Source of the DNA: Castanea sativa
Taxonomy: Eukaryota; Streptophyta; Magnoliopsida; Fagales; Fagaceae
Length of the DNA stretch: 64,000 nucleotides
Direction: 5' to 3'
Assembly: GCF_040712315.1 (NCBI RefSeq)
Contig: NC_134015.1
Location: 3,632,445-3,696,444 of the forward strand
In this document: positions 60,337 to 64,000 of the stretch, piece by piece
Position numbering within the stretch: position 1 is the stretch's first letter
How the letters are laid out: every line of letters begins with the position of its first letter
Program-made: the position numbers and the translations under genes
Notes under the pieces: model-generated
Told to the model about the DNA's origin: nothing
The model's input: only the letters and a program-made list of their open reading frames with translations
Database searches by the model: none

Positions 60337-62697
60337 TTCAAAACTGGCATAACCCGAAGCAATCAATGGCAGCATGGGCGTTTGAAGAATCATGGCCTCC
60401 CAAACGTTTTTAGAGTTCTAGGTAGTGTAGATGCTCTAAACGAGCAGATGGGTTCAAACCTCACATGGCACGATGTCGTGTTCTTATATGAGTCCCATAA
60501 ACTTTCTAAGGTAGGTTATTATATTAAATCTCGGTCCAGCACCATTAGACTAATCTCCTGTCTGCCCAAATCAAACAAAGGCATGAAGGACGACTACTTG
60601 ATCGTGTCTGGGAACTGGCACGACGGCTTCCACTGCCCAGTTGAGTGGGGGGATCCAGGTGCGACGCCGTAGGATTAATCTCCCAACAACACAACTTCTC
60701 CTAACACACAAAAATGCGTATTCGTACTTACTTAAATTTGTTAAATATCTGTGTGAATCTGACCAGGTTTGTTTGTTTTGACGTCTTTTTTGCAGATAAG
60801 CAGCACGTGCGTCCTCGTCTGAGGCACTGTAACATCGCAGATCTGAACCGGGTACTTCGCTCCGAGGTGTTCGTTAGTGAAGACCTACAACTCCGGGCTG
60901 CTCACCTTATTCTAGGGTACACCCCCCTTTCCAAAGACTTCCAAGAGATAGAGAACGCCATAATTGCGGGCGATCGAAGACGAAGGAAGATAAACGTAGC
61001 TCGGCCCCACTTTCTGGATGACCGCGACCTCCCGGACGCTCCTAACACCATTTTGTACAACCGGCCAATAGCAGCAGTTCCCCTTGCTGTGCACTCACAA
61101 GCAACTGATGTTCCAGAAGAGCAGGTGTCCTCTTCACACACACTTGACGACGAGATAGATCAATTCCATCTCGAAGACACCGAGAGACCTCGCGGGAACC
61201 AGTTTGTGGTACTTTTCGACGAGGAGGAAGAAGCTACCGAGGCCTCTGGAACTGCAGGGTTTGTGGTTGCCCTTCCCGAGGACGAATTTGAAGAAGACAT
61301 GGGAAGAATGGAGGGTCTCCTCACCAATAGGGCTGCTAAGGTTGCAGAGAAAAAGAGAGGGACGTCCCAAGTTCCCCCATCCTTACCACCTCCCCCTCCT
61401 CTAGTTGAGCCAAAACTTCCGGCCGAGGATCCAAAGAAGAAAAGGAAGGGGGATAACGAGGGGACGATTAATAAAGACCCCAAGAAACCACGGCAACAAC
61501 TCCCACCGGCCCAGCAGCAGAAGGTGGACAAGGGCAAGGGTAGGGCCCGCTCGGTTGAAGTCGGGGAATTCGGGGACGAGGCTGAAGTGCGCCGAGCACC
61601 GACCACCTGGTCCCCCGATCTAAGACTGGACGGCGCACCCATCTCCTGCCAGTCCAGTATAAGGGCGGTCCAACAAGGCCATGCCCACCACCTGGCCGAG
61701 GTCTTAGAACGCCCTCTCCTGCTGCCCAAGGACATGGAGACCTTGGAAAAAATGGGCCAGCCACAACTATTCCTCTCCCTAAAAAGAGACTTAGCGCTGG
61801 TAAGTGTTTCTCTTTTAACAATATTTATAAGTAAGTTTGTTTATTTTTTTATTTTTATTTTTTTATTGTTTCTAACTCCATCATACTTTGTTACAGGCTA
61901 TTTAGGAGGTCTTTGTAGCTGAGAAGTTTATTGAAGACACTCGGAAAATAGCCAGAACTGAGCTCGAAATCAGGATGGAGGCTGAGAAGTCTTTGGGCAC
62001 AGCCTTTGCTGAGAATGAGAAGTTGACCTCAGAGGTGGCTGATCTGAGGAGAGAGAAAAATGGGGTCGAGTCAAACTTGAAGACTATGAAGACCCAGATA
62101 GAAGGACAGCGCAAGCTCCTTCATGAAAGAGATGAAGAACTCTCCCAAACTCAAAGGGAGTGCTCGGATCTAAAGAAGGAACTGGAGTTGGTGAAGAAAG
62201 AGGCCAGCTCCTTCCAACTCTCTCTCCACGCTGCCAAACAGGCAAGTTTCGATGAAGGGGTAGCAACCACAGAGGAGCAGCTGACAGAGGAGTTCGCGGC
62301 TTTATGCCGCAAATACTGTCAAAAAGTATGGGGGGAAGCTTTAAACGTAGCAGGAGTTCCCCAATCTTCGGATCTGAGGAAGTCCGAGAACGTTCCCCTA
62401 GAAATACAGGAGATTGAAGAGGCTCCTGCTGCTACTCCTACCCTCGAGACAACTCTTCCTGCTCTACCTCCAGTGGTCCCACAGCAAGTTCCTGATCCTA
62501 CAGAACCCTCTGGTTCCAACAAAGAGAAGGAAGGAGAAAGGGATGCAGAGAAGGACTTGAGCCAGATAGTGGGACCCAACGTCCCTCCAATGAAGACAGC
62601 AGATAAAGGAAAGCAAGTTTTGACTCCTTTTGACCTGGAGTTGAGAAAGACCGAGGGCACCAGTACCTCTCAGCAGGACCCCCCTCTAAAGGCTTAG
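60337..62697 (+). pseudogene. Retrotransposon-associated protein (putative gypsy-type 'Transposase_28'-like N-terminus, coiled-coil C-terminus), interrupted
   Basis: Pieces: an open segment to 60658 without a clear ATG, an intron 60659-60795 (GT...TGCAG), exon 60796-61799, an intron 61800-61896, and exon 61897-62697. The first segment (LISCLPKSNKGMKDDYLIVSG) resembles the domain annotated in plants as 'putative gypsy type transposon'. The second is charged and proline-rich with a basic patch (PKKKRKG). The third is a predicted coiled coil (SEVADLRREKN, KELELVKKEAS). An in-frame TAG at 61903-61905 interrupts the last exon right after the splice site. GC content and codon use are clearly higher than in the host surroundings, as in many tree retroelements. 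It is not a host gene. Confidence 0.65.
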
Positions 62698-63159
62698 GAC
62701 TTATCTTTAGGACTTCTCTTTTTCCATTTTTGAATTATATATGTAATGTACATTTAACAGATTAATGAAGAACAATTTCGTTTGCTTTTCACTTGGGTTA
62801 TATCTATTTTTACTTTATTCTTTTTGTACTTATTACAAAAGCTTCCCATTAAGTCATAGCAAAAGTTTCTCAGAGTACACAAATCTAACTCCAAGGATTG
62901 CACAATCATAACTTCCACATAATCATGCGTATATTATTAAAGATTCAATAAAAGGTGACATGGTTAATATATTTGAACAATGTCTCGATTAAGAAGAAGA
63001 GAGGGCCTCATATAACGATTAAACCCTTGTAATGCATAGCTCTGTTTCTAGCAAGATGTAAGATCCGAGTTAATAAACAGTAACGCATTAACATCCAGAC
63101 ATAATAAGGGAATGACTTTGATAAAAGTTGTGGTCAGAAGATAAGACTTAACCAATTCT
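62698..63159. other. Retroelement 3' region between coding part and tandem repeat
   Basis: No coding frame is supported. Composition is AT-rich, and it leads directly into the 151-bp repeat array. It is presumably untranslated retroelement sequence. Confidence 0.4.
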
Positions 63160-63932
63160 CCGTTTGATTCTTAAAGGTTATAACTTCAAAAGTAAAATTT
63201 TCCAAAGCAGGAGGTCCGAAGACCCAACATAACTGAGGTTCTGTTTAACAGATGACAAGACGTCAAATTCCACAAGGTTTGTGGTCCGAGGACTACACTT
63301 AACCAAGTTTCTGTTTGATTCTTAAAAGTGATAACTTCAAATGTTAATTTTCCCAAAGCAGGAGGTCCGAAGACCCGACATAACTAAGGTTCTGTTTAAC
63401 AGATGACAAGACATCAATTTCCACAAGGTTTGTGGTCCGAGGACTGCACTTAACCAAGTTTCTGTTTGATTCTTAAAAGTGATAATTTCAAATGTTAATT
63501 TTCCCAAAGTAGGAGGTCCGAAGACCCGACATAACCTAGGTTCTGTTTAACAGATGACAAGACATCAATTTCCACAAGGTTTGTGGTCCGAGGACTGCAC
63601 TTAACCAAGTTTCTGTTTGATTCTTAAAATTGTAACTTCAAATGTTAATTTTCCCAAAGTAGGAGGTCCGAAGACCCGACATAACTAAGGTTCTGTTTAA
63701 CAGATGACAAGACATCAATTTCCACAAGGTTTGTGGTCCGAGGACTGCACTTAACCAAGTTTCTGTTTGATTCTTAAAAGTGATAACTTCAAATGTTAAT
63801 TTTCCCAAAGTAGGAGGTCCGAAGACCCGACATAACTAAGGTTCTATTTAACAGATGACAAGATATCAATTTCCACAAGGTTTGTGGTCCGAGGACTGCA
63901 CTTAACCAAGTTTCTGTTTGATTCTTAAAATA
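63160..63932. repeat. 151-bp tandem repeat array, 5 units
   Basis: The motif GAGGTCCGAAGACCC recurs at 63211, 63362, 63513, 63663 and 63814, spacings 151, 151, 150 and 151 bp. Each unit also carries GGTTCTGTTTAACAGATGAC and TTTGTGGTCCGAGGACTGCA. Units 2-5 are nearly identical and the first is more diverged. GGTCCGAAGACC and GGTCCGAGGAC are short imperfect palindromes. Confidence 0.9.
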
Positions 63933-64000
63933 TGATAACTGCGAGCGTCAGAGCTACTCACAACTTTGAAATACAAACTGACAAAAGCTCATTTCATTAA

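Noticed and set aside
61160..61735. 191-aa minus-strand open frame, Ser/Gly-rich
   Set aside because: It is the antisense shadow of the GC-rich retroelement exon on the + strand.
63160..63932. CRISPR-like array
   Set aside because: Units are contiguous 151-bp tandem copies without unique spacers, and the DNA is plant nuclear.

Overview
This window is plant nuclear DNA from a dicot, most likely a woody species. It is AT-rich, with long introns, microsatellites and many small non-autonomous transposons. The genes are typically plant: a chloroplast-targeted SOQ1, an ARID-HMG protein, an AIF-type bHLH, PPR-DYW remnants and a cytosolic uL1. The SINE and MITE families look like ones I associate with oak/chestnut relatives, but that is only an impression.

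Layout. 1-4.9 kb: AT-rich intergenic DNA with three copies of one MITE family, a hAT-like MITE and a 1.2 kb near-palindrome. The palindrome ends about 300 bp upstream of the first gene. 4.96-8.98 kb: a six-exon ARID-HMG-box gene (+), 374 aa. 9.5-22.1 kb: a degraded triplication. Each unit pairs PPR-DYW debris on + with a small secreted-peptide gene on -. Peptide copies A (11.5 kb) and C (19.6 kb) are intact. Copy B (15.8 kb) is broken by a 4-bp duplication. 22.41-37.92 kb: a complete 28-exon SOQ1 gene (+), 1083 aa (HAD phosphatase, membrane span, thioredoxin-like domain, NHL propeller), whose introns hold repeats, a hairpin element and one GC-AG splice pair. 37.9-46.6 kb: intergenic, with microsatellites, a transposon remnant and an exactly 1000-bp PIF/Harbinger-type element. 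46.84-47.48 kb: a single-exon-coding atypical bHLH (AIF/IBH1 type) with a 5'UTR intron. 47.5-58 kb: gene-free, with two tRNA-like SINE copies and a 1.1 kb long-TIR element. 58.09-59.48 kb: a 5'-truncated, intron-containing copy of ribosomal protein L10a (uL1). 60.3-64 kb: part of a retrotransposon, with a gag/'Transposase_28'-like coding region interrupted by a stop and a 151-bp tandem repeat downstream.

The genes do not form a pathway. SOQ1 acts in thylakoid photoprotection, and the ARID-HMG and bHLH proteins are nuclear regulators. The most novel content is the peptide family: precursors with a signal peptide and a conserved C-terminal tail ending in C-x6-C. They were amplified next to PPR debris and have partly decayed. 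All splice models were joined by hand from the sequence. The three complete protein-coding genes and the two intact peptides read through without internal stops.
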